From: Onchocerca lupi
Lineage: Eukaryota; Nematoda; Chromadorea; Rhabditida; Onchocercidae
NCBI GenBank assembly: GCA_028564675.1
Contig: JAOVVO010000066.1
Location: forward strand, 1 to 64,000
Direction: 5' to 3'
DNA length: 64,000 bases
Shown: one piece after another, positions 13,201 through 24,771 of the stretch
Position numbering within the stretch: the stretch's first letter is position 1
Layout: every line of letters starts with the position of its first letter
The notes under the pieces: generated by a model
What the model was told of the DNA's origin: nothing
Databases searched by the model: none
The model's input: only the letters and a program-made list of their open reading frames with translations
Position numbers and translations under genes: made by a program

Positions 13201-16200
13201 CTTGCTCGTTGCCATGCTGGTACTGAAACCGAATTTTCTTGTTCTTCCAGTAACTGTCCCTTTCGCGAGCCAATCATACCCCGGTTCGCTAGGAAACAAA
13301 TAATATGCCAATTTCATTCAAATTTTAACATTAAAATCCTGAGTACAGAAATTCTCAAAAGCCCCTTATTTAAGGATGCTTTCCAAAAAATTTCTTCAGA
13401 ACTAAATGAACTACCAAACCAAAGACAAAGATTTTTCACTTACAAAAAGAAATAATATATATATATATATATAGAATATTACAATACTGTATATGCCTCC
13501 ACTCCCATTCTACCAGTAGCAAGAATAATGCTTCCTTCAAATAAATAAACCGATGGAGGTGTGCACAGATAAGAAAAAGAGTCGAAACGAAACAGCAAGA
13601 GAAATATTTCACTTTCCCGGACATAAACACTCGTCGGACAAGAGAAGTTGGAACGAGGGTCTGTAACACTTATCACTGCTGAATCCAGCAGTCAACAAGT
13701 CGATACACCTAAAACTAGCAAAAAAATAGGTGGACCAGACGAGCATTATCACATCCAGTGATATCCCTCTCTACATGTATAAGTTTATACATATTCATAC
13801 CTTAAGATATCTACATGTATATGTACTAAAATATATCAAACGTACAGATATACATGTAGAAACAGACTCACAAACAATCGTGTATATAAATTGATTCCAT
13901 CATGAATTTTAACAGCAAATAGAGATTTGAAAGGTAAAGCTATGACAGAAATAATGAGAACTGTATTAATTCATAGAGGCCTATAAATACACTCACACAT
14001 TCATAATCTACATTTTGTCCTAGCGAAAATGAATACATATAATGTTTTAAATTGTCTGAATTATACCAAGACCTAAAAAATATTTCTCACTATTTCCATA
14101 TCACTGAAATATAGATCTTATAAAGAAAAAAGTGGCAGAAACTGATACGCCTTGATAGACTTTAAACCCGAAACGTCACTCATAAAAATTTATCATCTCG
14201 ATTCATAATTGTCGTTCTGCAGCAAAAAATCCATCGGTAATATATTATCATTAATTAATGAAATGACTATATTAATCTAAAATGATATTAACAGTAAACA
14301 ATTACGGGAAAGATTAATAGGGATAGAAATTTAGTATTGCAATGTGCTATCATGCAAATGGAATGAAAATTCTGTGATCACGGAAATAATTAAAATGTGT
14401 AACAATATTGATTGATTTTAAGAACACCAGTTTTGAGAAAAATGACTGCAGTCTACATCGTCTAATAAAGAATAGATATAAATCATTTGAAGTCATTCTA
14501 TTCCATATCATGTCTGTAACAACAGTAAAGTATTAAGCAGAAAGAAAATCATTAAAAAAGTGACAGCGCGTAAGTTAATTTAAAATGTAATATGTTAGCT
14601 GCTAGAATAGGCAAATTAGACACTTCAATAAAAAAATTTGATCAAAAAGAAAACAAGATCCTCTCCATAGCAGATATCAATCCATCAGTTCACTGTTTGA
14701 AAAATAAAAAACGGATCTTTTTTGAAAATATATCCAGAAAATGAAAAATTTTGTCCCTTTCAATGTAATGCAAAAGATGAGATCTTAAAAAACAAGAATT
14801 TATGGCAGAATTACAAAGTATTATTTTACTACAGCAACGAAATAAATCTAGATTATGCTGAGAGATAATGGAAGAAGTCTTCCAAAAATTAGAAATAAAA
14901 ATCAAATTCTGGAAAAATTGATCCAATATGGGAATTGGGTTTCAAAAAATCTGAAAACCCTTCGTTACTATCTACTTTACAAAGTCTGCTGCAGAAATGA
15001 ATTTAGAATCTCGAAAAAATGGTCCTATAGGTCTGCATGACATCTCCTCTTGTAGAAATTATGATGGATTTAATATGCGCCACAATTCAGTTATCCATCT
15101 GTGGACTCATCAGTTCAAAAATATATTTTCAATCATTCAAGTTATTTAATTAATTTCCTTGCCATTAATGAATTCCTAACTCAATGCAGTAACCAAAGAG
15201 CTAGAGGAAGACGAATAACATTTCAAACATGGAAAGCTACTAGCATGCTATAAAAACACCTTACCAGGAACAGAAGTGATTAAAGGAGGTTTCCTAAACA
15301 TGTGGCCGCTGTTTCGGTAATTTCAAAATATAGTATTTTCAGTATTCCTGAAATTTCGATGAAAATAAACAAAACAATAGTTATGAATAGGTGGAAACAA
15401 AACAAGAATTTCGCGTATTTATCTATTTTCTCGACAATGCCAACAAATACATGATTTGAATCTTGAAATTTATTTGCAAAATCTCCTCTAGGCCCATTTA
15501 CCAAAAGAATATTGTAATTGATAGATGCATAAGTCTGGCAATCAATTATGTCTTTCTTATCTGCTCTAAACGCTGTTTGCATTCTCAGAATGATGAAGGA
15601 TTGATTAAATTAATATCATAATATCTCGATGACTTCGCAGAAATCAAGACAGCATAGCCTATTGAGCGACTGAGGTCAGGTAATAGGATTGCTCGAAAAG
15701 AGATGCAGATGGTTAGGTGACAATCTGTGATGAGAATGTGACTCCAACCAAACAGTGCATAAATTTGAATGGGTAGTGTGAAAATTATCCTTACGATCTA
15801 ACCGTTGGTTGAAAAGATGTACGTGATGAAAGAGGAAGAAAGTGAGAAATGCAAAACTATAGGTAGGACATCATGGGGACAAAATATATCATGCTAAATG
15901 CATTTACAATTGAGCATGCCATAGAAAGGCAAAAAAAAAAAAGTAACATCACTTGATCCTAACTAAATTCTGTCCTCTACTAATTCATCTCTATTATCTC
16001 TCCTATCACTTTAATTTGATGAGATTTTCTAATCTTATCAATCTCTGCATTGTCACGAAAACAATACTATTTCCTCCCATCATTTCGAACATTACAAAGC
16101 ATTATATCTACTGTCCACAACATATTTTAGTGTCAAAAATTTGAAATAAAAAACATCGAATATTCAAATATTTTTTTGAAATTGTTAAATAAATCGAAAT

Positions 16201-19200
16201 AGCTCTGTAGAAATTCAGTAATTAACTATCTGGGAATGGAATGAATAGTTCAATTACAAAATGGTCACTGCCCAACACCGAATTAAGGCACAATATCCAA
16301 CCTTCAACACCGCACGCAAACGCCACGCAGCAAATCTAATTTTACCGCCTTTACGAGATTGGGCGCGCAGTTCAAAACTGGAGGGTCCTGAAAGGAAAAG
16401 TGGACAAGAATAACTAGCTCCGGGAGGGAGATCAAAGGTCAGCGGGGTTAATGAAGTCCTTGGATGTGTCATTTTGTCGTCACTTTACGTAATGCACATG
16501 GTAACGTGAAGCTTTTTCAGGCCAATAATATGTTCGGGTAGATGATGCTATGGTCTAACAATTGCTAGTCTTCAATCACTGACCTAGACAATTTTTTTCC
16601 TCGAGCAGATCCCTTATCCTTGATCTTTAGGCAACGCAATATTACGCAACAACAAGAATAAAGTGGAAGAGAAGATGATCTGTCGCAATCATCTTTTTCA
16701 AGTATCATTTTATCAATTAAAAGATGCAAATAATAGATCGTTTAACTTAACTATTGTGAGAACCGATTAAATAAATTAAGCACAGCAAATGATGGATCCG
16801 ATTTTATATTTTTGAGATTTTTATGATTTCCAATCAATAAATTTGGCTCTCTTGGTACTTCTCGAAAAGACTCTGGTCAATCTTCTTTTTCATTTCATAC
16901 TACCCTCAATTTAAACTTACATTTTGGAGTCAATCGAGGTTTTTGCGGCAATTGTGGTCGTCGCAACGGTCGTCCGATGCGTTGCGATGTAGTTGGTGTA
17001 TTGCTGGATGCGTAGTTGCCATTTATTTGTGCTTCAGTAAAACGTGTCATCAGCATTTGGAACCTGAAATAACTGCTCATTTATAGAATCTTTTCTTTGA
17101 TAATCGATCATATCTTTTCTATACAATCAACATTTCAAGATAGTAATTAATATTGATAAGGCACATTATACGATGAACGACACAAGAATGGCATTTAATG
17201 AAATGAAATCTATTCACCCATTGACAAGGTCATTAGAATTGCTTTAAAATCGCTTCACTTCGCCAATCATTTCACGAATCAAGGTTTGCTTCAACAGCCC
17301 AATGAGGTCGAGATACTTCAGATTTAACACAAGATTTGAATTTTGCTCTCAGAGGAAGTTTTTCTCGCTTTCACAATTCATTGATAACTTTCGCATTATT
17401 TAGAACATCGCAAAACTATGTATTGGAAGAGAAGCTTCCCTCTGTTTAAACCTCACAGATAAATTTTAAAAAAGTTGCAACAAATCTGTTAAATATTGGG
17501 ATTTCAAACTCGAAAGAAAAAGGGAGAAAAAAAAAATCCGGAAATTTCATAGAAATGACTGATCAATTTTCAAATCAGCTTAAATTTGAGAAGCGTCGAA
17601 AAATTTTGAAGTGCAAGATTTGCGCTTGTTCAAGGTTTAAAAAAACTAAGTTTAAGATTTAAATGACTTATAGATAAGCAGCAAATGAAAACATTTTTTC
17701 TAATTTCGGCTTATCATGATTCAACTCCCTGAATGGTTCATCAAAGCCGACAAAGGCGAAATCAAATAAATGAAAGAAGTGCAAAGGAACCAATTTTTAT
17801 TTAGACAGGAAAGGCGAAATTCCGAATTTTCTTCGATTGCGTTTTCATTTGCTTCATTTTGAAAAATCTAACGAATTCAAAAAAAAAGAAAAAAAAAAAA
17901 AAAAAAAACGAAAACAAAAAGTACCATTAAAATGTAATGAAGTTCCATATTATAAACTTATTTGATAAAACACTGCCAAGTAATCAGTAATAGAGATGGG
18001 TTTAAAAACTAGAATTAATTAAATACATTAATCCTAGATAACAGCAAATTATATGTAACAGCAGTAGTGATTTTCAACCTGTTTCAGTAACGGAAGCTTC
18101 AATGTTTGGGTTACTATCTTCAAGAAAGATTTTCCACTCACCTCTGTATTTAAAAAGTAGTACATTTCATCTTAAAATGAATTTTTTAAGAAGAAAAATT
18201 CATTCTAAAATTAAGTTTACTTTTATGTTCCAGTACAAATTTTATTTTGAACCAGATAATTGGTAGAGGAAAAGAATTATCTCTTTTTCAAGTCAGGATT
18301 ATAGAAACTATCTGAACACAATACTTCGACAAATCTTTGCCCAACACTTATGAGTTTCTTTTCTTGTAATGATATCTGTCAAATCTTCTTTAAATTTACT
18401 TAATTTTTTCACTTACGATTGCATGATATTTAACAATATTGTATTCATATAACATTACTGATAGAAAATTCAAAGTTGACACGTGCATAGTGATAATATA
18501 TAGCTCACAAAGTTTCGATTCGTTCGAGATTTTAATGAAGTTGGAAATTTCTCGAAGAATATAGTACTAATCACTTTTATAATTTACACTGCCTAATTTT
18601 CTACAGTTAAATTCCTCTTAATTTGATTTTAGCATGCAAATCACAAGAAAAAAGATAGTTAAGCTGAAAGATGAATAAGTATGCAGAATGAAGATAAAAC
18701 AATTCTTTAACTTAGTTTGAAAATGAATAAATCGTTCCCCACTTCTAACTTTTTAGTTTCAATGACCCAAAATAACAAAGAAAAATAAAGTAACCTTGAT
18801 TTTGTTCTTCAGCATCTTTCTACAGAACTGTTCCTCAACATGTGGAATAAACATCGATGAACTGGCACTGAATGTCATTAAGTGAAAGCTGTGCAAAAAA
18901 AAAAAAATCGTGTAACTCTTACACAAAATCAACGTGAAGTTTGTGAGACACATATTAGTTGTTTTCCAACATGTCTAATTAATTTCCGATTTTCTAATTA
19001 ATTTCCATATTTGGAAGCCATTATAATTTTAGGAGAATGTAGAAGAATTAAGTTTGTGCTTCTGACCTGTTAGTTCAATGTACCTATGAGCATTCATATG
19101 CAACTTTTCTAATTTATAGAAATAATCATTTTATATTATGGATTTGTATTATGAATCTGCGACTAAAACTCGCATCACGTTGATGTGACTCTGATGGGTC

Positions 19201-20034
19201 GCATCATGTTAATGTGACGCTGATAGGAACTATAAATGTGCTCTGTCATCCTAATTTTCGCCTTTCTTCTCTTCTTTCATTTTTATCAAAAAAAGCAATC
19301 CATGAGGGAAGAAAAACTGTCCAGAGAGGAAGTTTTATTCATTCAGTGAATCATTCCTTGCTAAGTGACATTCCTAACGTATAGTGAGAGGATGCACTGA
19401 AGTAAAGCAAACACATTTTAAAATCTTCAACCGTCCAAACACAATCATAAAATATCTCTTACTATAACTGTCTATTTAGATTAATCGTATGAGACGCATT
19501 CAACGTGATCTTTTTAGAGGAAAATAGAAAAATCACACAATTTCACAACAAACTTCTAACAAACTTGAACATTCTATTCAGTGTTTTTTTAATTCTTTTT
19601 AAAATCTTCAAAAAATCAATTCGAAATGGCAAAAATATATGGCTATGCGTCAAGAATGTCGCTGATGTCTTTTCGATAGATGCGTCCTAATGTGCGTAAT
19701 TTGTATACTTCAGATGGCACTTCAACGGGAATGAAGAAGATTGCGGAATCAATGTATCTGACACATACAGAAAACGATAAGCGAAATGACGTCAATTTTG
19801 AAGTGCTGATATGAAATGAAAGTGATCGAGAATGGAATGTCAGATGGGAGTCTACTGATCATCTGCACTATCACACCGCGATTCATCTTTTTGCGTACAA
19901 TGACCTCACTGATTACTTTTACTGAACAACTCTTCTTGCACTAATTTATGATAAATACTAATAGCACTATTAATCCCGCGTATCATTGCTTTCCAAGGCA
20001 TGCATTTCGATAATATGTGATGGCACTATAATCA

Positions 20035-20074
<40 letters not shown>

Positions 20075-23000
20075 TTCCCTGTATGGCGGGAAAAGATTCT
20101 TTATATGACTTCAGTTTTAGTCTAATTATCATTAGTTCTTGAAATAAAGTTACATGCCGAAATTGATAGAGTTGAGGTTGGTCTAAGTTTCAGGCTTGAA
20201 ATGGAAGGGCTTTCATTTCTTAATTCAGTATCACTTGGCACTTTAATTTCCCAATATTTATGAAGAAGGGAAAGGAAAATTTGTGCAGATGCAAGGAAGT
20301 GCAAAATTCCAGTGGGTGGTCAGTGACACCAGTAAGTTTATTTATTGTACTAACCTGATAATAATGTCTCATTTAGTGGAAAAGGAGGAGAAAAAGAAAG
20401 AGAAATTATTGAATATGTCTGTGTGTTGTGTATATTGGAATTGGATACTATCGATATTACCGAGTATTGATGGGACAGGATGAGGAAGATGGACAACTAC
20501 AACTTCATTTGCATCTTCTGATTTCAAGACAGGCAACTTCGTCATCGACGAGTCCTTCTCCCAGTTGTACACCTTCTTGTGCAGTTGTATTATCATATTC
20601 ACTTTCATACGGTATCTAGCAAAAAAAAAGAAAAAATCAAAATTTACAGTTAAACTTTACAGTAATGAATAAAAATAACGTTTTAATAATGTTTTATCAG
20701 AAAACTGAAATCCATTAATAATCCTAAATCATTAAATATTTGTATATTTTAAATTCTCAACAGCACTTGCAACATTGGTCACGAGAAAGGGAATTTATTG
20801 TCTCGGCCTATTTAATCTGAAATACTATTCACGTAATTACAAATAACATTTGGTAGTGTAATTAGGTCATTAGATCACGCACAGTAGTAAAAAATATCAC
20901 TGCGGATGTTAACATTTATTAAAGAATGCAACTAGCTATTCTTTAGGGAAAGAGTATTAGTTATCGATCTCATTCTAATCTGTTTTCATTCCACAGCTTA
21001 GTTAGAATTCAAAACTATTGTTGACGAATTTGTCTTTCAGAAGAGAAAAATTATTGATGAATTGAACTTCTTTTTCTTTTCTATACATACTCTGTCGAGG
21101 GAAGAAAAATTTGTTGCTCAAATTTCTTTATTTCAATTCATTTTCTACAACGTCAATTTCTAAAGAAAAAAAAAATTAGAAAAAACAATTAAAAATAAAT
21201 AAAAAGTAAGGCTTAAAGTAGTAGCATTTACAATAAATAGTAAATAATAGATCTGATGCTGCTAATTGTTTAAAATTCTTTGTGCAATACAGACCCTCCT
21301 AGATACTAATTTCATCGTGCTTGAAGATCCATCTGTAAGTTTTTTTAAATATGCTTAATTTTTCCTACAAGCATTAAAAAAAGCTATAACGCAGTCATGC
21401 TGATTGATATCACATAGATAATAATTAATGACTTCCTTATCAAGCTCATTCTTTTCTTTTCCAAAAAAATCTAACGTGGATCAAATAAAACAATCAATAC
21501 TGCCATCTCTTAACCATATGACCCTTAAAAAACTACTGTAAACAACATAGAGTCGAATCAATCATATTAAAATTGATCGTAATTTTTTAGAGATTACAAC
21601 AATTTTCATTTTAATGCTAACTGTTGATATTAATAATATTATCTAAATTTACCTATTTTCTGTGATCGTAGTCAAATTTCTAGAATAATTTTTATTTTTG
21701 CAATAAGCGTGGCTATTTCTGATAATTAAGATAATTAAGACATTTCGTGACTTTTTGCATGAAAAATACTTACTTTGGTTCCGGGATAAGTTGTCGTTTC
21801 TGGATGCTTGTTAAAATATTTTCACCCAAATGCCAGAATATGACGATCAACGTACTCGCCGCCACTTCTCTCACATCGATGTTCGGATCAACAATCAGAT
21901 GACAGATCGTAGGAATCATCCGGTGTATCTGCGGCTCTACAAATCGCCTTCTGAAATTCAGAATTTGAAAAGAGATCTTTTTATTTTTAAACTTTTGCCT
22001 GATCTCAACTTATTAACGATTCAAGTCGATTCTTTTTCTATCAAGTTACCGGAAGAGTTATGGAAATAAGAATTCGTATTTCATATAATTTGATAAACTT
22101 TATATTTTAAATCCTACTTGGTGAAAATCATTATTTTTGATTTGGATTAAAATGTCAAAATGTATCTATCATAAATCTCCAAGCACAAATGTCACTTTTT
22201 TAACGCATTATTTTAATGCATTGTTGAAAAATTACACGCACTCAATGAATCTTTTTTGAATATGCAAATTTTCTGTTTATTTTTCAATAAAATGGAGATT
22301 TTCAAGGTCAAAAAGAAGTAAAAAAAAGAATCTTCTACCTATCTACACATTAAATATCATTCTATTAAATTGCATACCATAGCAAAATAATGATCATCAT
22401 TTAAGCAGACAAGATGAATAGTAGAAGTATGGCTTATCTTGTCCAAAATGCAATAGATTTTGGGTGATTGATGAAGATTACGGTGATTGTACCTTTTTTT
22501 CTTTCACTACCATTCAAAATTAAATAACAGTTTAATTCCTCAAATGAAAAACTAACATTTTGAAGAAAAACTGCATTTGGTCATGATGGAATGGAATATA
22601 AAACCATGCATAAATTCAGATATATCAATTTTTAGAGATGAAATTGACATTGAAAAAGTATTTTCAACCATTAAATCTTTTACAAACTTTGGTACCCTGA
22701 AATTTTCTAAGTTTGATTTAACAAAACTTACTGTTGTTCGAGAACCACTCTGATCACGTGCATGGTACCGATACGTACCAACCATTGGCGGTGATTTAAT
22801 CCAAACGATAATCTTTCGAGAACTGCCTAAAAATGATGAAAATACGGCATGAAATGCAAATTTCTGATTAAAATTGCACTTATGCTATTTGGTCTTAGGG
22901 ACACAATACAGTTTAGTAGCTTTATTTACAGGTTCTTAATTTCTTTTTTTTTTTTTAATAGTTTTATTGGTTTTATTCGGTTTTATTCAATGGTTTTATT

Positions 23001-24771
23001 AATTTTATTCACATTTTATAGGCCGTTCATCGAGTAAGTCGAGCTAGGTTAGGAAATTTCTGTACCTGCAAATTAGTATGAAACAGTTTAAGCAGCATCA
23101 ATTTTGATTTCAATAGAAAAATTATGAAATGAAAGCCAAAAACAAATAGTGAGAAAGCTCAATGGATAGCAATAGAGATTGAGTGATCTGACTGAATAAA
23201 TCAAATTCTCTAATGTTCATCTAGATGTTTTGATTAAATTTATACTGATATCAGTTCATTTGAAAAAACATTCTGATTCCTTTTAAAAAAATTGAAGCAA
23301 CTTTTGACATAATTAGAGTGACAGATAATCTATGATGAATTAAAGTTTCAACCGAACAGTGATAAACACTGAATGATTTCGGATGATAACGGTACATTGT
23401 TCATCAATGTTCAATTTTCCTGGGATGCATATCATCACGAATGGTCATTCCTAAATTTTGACTCATAGGTTTGATTGCATAGCGACAGGTGGAATGGCTG
23501 TTGAAGTCAATCACATACAATTAAAAGTGTCGAATGATTTGGATTTCTTATCAAAATGATAATGAAGAATAAAAGAAAAATTGAGAGAGTGAAGTAGAAA
23601 GTGGAGAAATAGATGAGAAGAACATCCAGAAAATATAACAAAAGTATTTCTGGAATTGTTCCTACAAAAGCAAAATCAAAGCAAAGGCTGCGCTCCCAGC
23701 GGGAATGGGAACTATTGGAAATTTACTACAAACATGGAATAGGAATTATTTGAATTTAAATTTACTGCAACATATTTCTTCCCGTCATTTAGCTCTACCC
23801 TTTATGAAAAGTTTCTCATTTCATTAGAACCAAATATTTTCATTAAGTCATCTTCAAGTGACAAAAAGAACTTAGAAAGTCCAGGATGACCTTAACGTCC
23901 AGAAAGATCACACAATTGATCATCTGTTCTGCTACTTTCATGATTTATACGAGAGATGAGCATCAACTATCGATTCTCGATCGATTTTCGACGGGGACAG
24001 AAAGATTTGGAAATAGGCTTGTGAATCAAAAGGATATTAGAAAATTTCGGAATATAAGATCTTGTCCAGTAAAAAATACAAAAAATCAACTGTTTTTGAT
24101 TTTCTAAAATCTTGATGTCTGTCTTCAATGCTAATGTAAAAAATTGTAGCATGCAAAACAAAAGTATAAACTTTGGTAGTGTTCCTTGGCCAAATTTACT
24201 TTACCTGAGGACTGCAGTGTGGCGTATTTGCAAGTGCAGCCAGAAGTTGGACCATAGCTTCACGTACACTTTGTTTCGAATCTCCCAGACGTTCTACCAA
24301 AGCTGTAGCCCGATCTAGCAGATACGGTAATATTACATCCGCAGATACTTCAATTGCTACATCAATAATTTCTACTGCAAGCAAAGCTACCTGAAAAAAA
24401 AAGAGCGTCGAAATTTGTTACTTTCAGAAGTTATCATTTCAGAATTTATTGCAAAGAAATTTATATATATGTGCTTCATTTGTTACATGATACATGATGA
24501 TGCGTAATACTGTGAAATTTTATAATTGGAGCCGAATAGTTGTAAACTTCTCTAATCTCATAATTTGAGCCGAATGATTGTTGTTAACTTCGCTAACCTT
24601 ATAATTAGAACCGGATAACCATTGCACGACTAAATCGCAGAAATCATTAAGAAGTGTCGAATCAGATGAAAGTTTAGAAATTTGTAACTGCGACAGTAAT
24701 TGCTGTCCAAGTTCCAGGCGTTCACGTGGATCTGAACTGTTTTGTTCCAACAGTTCACCAAGCCAACTCAT
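5339..24771 (-). CDS. CLASP: CLASP/Orbit family microtubule plus-end regulator, 30 exons
   Basis: Thirty exons join in phase from ATG 24771 to TGA 5339 and encode 1263 aa, within the range of animal CLASPs. Three TOG-type HEAT-repeat modules, a Ser/Arg-rich linker and a C-terminal HEAT domain are present in CLASP order (exon coordinates in the separate entries). Diagnostic stretches include SGSNYK with LGDSKQSVRE (TOG1), SVKDLRSQLCREAC and NSAKVMATSAQ (TOG2), and ITRDNLFSLWDKHFK with ETLKDNDENIRRMAL (C-terminal domain), all matching vertebrate CLASP1/2 closely. CLASPs bind the microtubule lattice and ends, suppress catastrophe and act at kinetochores, the central spindle and the cell cortex. 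C. elegans has three (cls-1, -2, -3); which of these this equals cannot be decided here. The start has no strong upstream acceptor, so a 5' non-coding exon may exist. Introns 4 (17064-21773) and 5 (13289-16920) are unusually large. Confidence 0.93.
7383..9825 (-). other. CLASP: CLASP exons 18-24: TOG3-like domain and following linker
   Basis: Exons 9770-9825, 9344-9524, 8891-9136, 8501-8644, 7959-8107, 7672-7714 and 7383-7541 (residues about 691-1016). TOG3 landmarks are EKKEGLKALFTII, LNDWLNLLIPKLI, FDPEKQLHAVCKFI, SEVRQAVCKIFQWIDDP and MFHLNASDFTSMLA, each matching the human order. The linker follows with ASLTVSSPRASP. The donor of exon 24 (TTT|GTTAAC) is weak and is the least certain boundary in the gene. 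Confidence 0.85.
8775..8840 (-). pseudogene. Decayed partial copy of CLASP exon 20 inside intron 20
   Basis: These bases repeat with mismatches and a small deletion the part of exon 20 at 8945-9015: both contain CAACTGCTT.TCTGGATCAAAA followed by TCGTTCG and a closing AATTCGATA.TTCTC. The copy lies just 3' of its source in the transcript, has lost part of the coding frame and lacks evident splice sites, so it is read as an exon-duplication relic and not as a used exon. Confidence 0.75.
9941..10933 (-). other. CLASP: CLASP exons 14-17: Ser/Arg/Pro-rich linker
   Basis: Exons 10804-10933, 10399-10533, 10157-10267 and 9941-10017 (residues about 540-690). This is a low-complexity basic Ser/Thr/Arg/Pro linker with GRSTSDIDPG (human SRSDIDVN) and STSPASRFPVRVP. 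In other CLASPs this linker binds microtubules, EB1 through SxIP motifs, and is phosphorylated by GSK3. Here a clean SxIP was not found; the nearest is SRFP, so EB1 binding is uncertain. Confidence 0.8.
11259..13288 (-). other. CLASP: CLASP exons 6-13: basic linker and TOG2 domain
   Basis: Exons 13151-13288, 12871-12935, 12518-12610, 12215-12360, 11884-11974, 11680-11795, 11451-11541 and 11259-11360 (residues about 259-539). Exon 6 is a basic linker; exons 7-13 align without gaps over long stretches to human TOG2, e.g. DEAFQQAFTEVPK, DWSRRVTA and ALMPTLISLMQNSAK. TOG2 is the domain that blocks catastrophe in CLASPs. The frame remains open upstream of exon 10 to about 12120 with another AG, so an in-frame longer form of exon 10 (about 47 extra residues) is possible, but the short form aligns perfectly with the family. 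Confidence 0.88.
13771..13859. repeat. Cluster of inverted repeats in CLASP intron 5
   Basis: CTACATGTATAT at 13811-13822 is the exact reverse complement of ATATACATGTAG at 13848-13859. A further CTACATGTAT starts at 13771 and itself sits in a tight hairpin, ATGTATAA-GT-TTATACAT at 13775-13792. The group can form alternative stem-loops. Confidence 0.65.
16346..16472 (-). other. Candidate alternative first exon of a short CLASP isoform
   Basis: Within the 3.6-kb intron 5 lies a stretch clearly richer in G and C than its surroundings. An ATG at 16472 opens a frame that runs 42 codons to a GGCG|GTAAAA donor, ending in phase 1. That is the phase needed to enter CLASP exon 6 at 13288. The result would be a CLASP that lacks TOG1 and has a new N-terminus starting MTHPRTSLTPL. 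Vertebrate CLASPs make such short beta/gamma forms from internal promoters. The phase match alone has a one-in-three chance, so this remains a hypothesis. Confidence 0.3.
19171..19229. repeat. Tandem duplication of about 29-30 bp in CLASP intron 4
   Basis: Two adjacent diverged copies, each beginning CGCATCA.GTT.ATGTGAC and followed by CTGAT. They lie within the large intron 4 of CLASP and show no other feature. Confidence 0.7.
20037..20070. repeat. (TA)17 microsatellite in CLASP intron 4
   Basis: Uninterrupted alternating TA, followed directly by a T run. Length likely varies between individuals. Confidence 0.95.
20369..20608 (-). other. Open frame of unclear status in CLASP intron 4
   Basis: An AG at the 5' side (TTGCTAG) precedes a region open in one frame to 20369. 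A second frame reads a very acidic 36-residue peptide (starting IPYESEYDNTT) and stops. Neither frame resembles a CLASP segment. Exon 4 joins exon 5 perfectly without it. It could be an alternative 3' end, an unrelated small gene or chance. Confidence 0.15.
22961..23016. repeat. Short tandem array of GGTTTTATT-like units in CLASP intron 2
   Basis: About five degenerate copies of a 9-11 base unit (GTTTTATTGG, TTTTATTCGG, TTTTATTCAATGG, TTTTATT). It lies in the intron between CLASP exons 2 and 3. Confidence 0.6.
23702..23772. repeat. Tandem duplication of about 35 bp in CLASP intron 2
   Basis: Two adjacent copies start GGAATGGGAACTATT and GGAATAGGAATTATT and end AAATTTACTACAAACAT and AAATTTACTGCAACAT; the second has a small insertion. 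Intron sequence with no coding signal. Confidence 0.65.

Larger units (their letters stand above)
16921..24771 (-). other. CLASP: CLASP exons 1-5: N-terminal TOG1-like domain
   Basis: Exons 24598-24771, 24205-24390, 22732-22826, 21774-21950 and 16921-17063 (residues 1 to about 258). They carry the first HEAT-repeat array: a helix pair ending SGSNYK, a repeat with YLLDRATALVERLGD, the VLERLSFGLNHRQWLVR repeat, and IPTICHLIVDPNIDVREVA. Exon 5 opens with FQMLMTRFTEAQ, aligning to human LNVIFTKFDEV at the end of TOG1, then enters a basic Pro/Arg-rich stretch. Exon 4 joins exon 5 in phase across a 4.7-kb intron, which argues that the open frame inside that intron is normally skipped. Confidence 0.88.

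Noticed and set aside
15280..15582. 100-codon - strand frame with a hydrophobic segment in CLASP intron 5
   Set aside because: No phase-compatible splice sites toward exon 5 or 6 were found and the peptide resembles nothing known. A nested gene cannot be supported.
21830..22069. + strand frame of 79 codons opposite CLASP exon 4
   Set aside because: It is the antisense shadow of a homology-supported exon.
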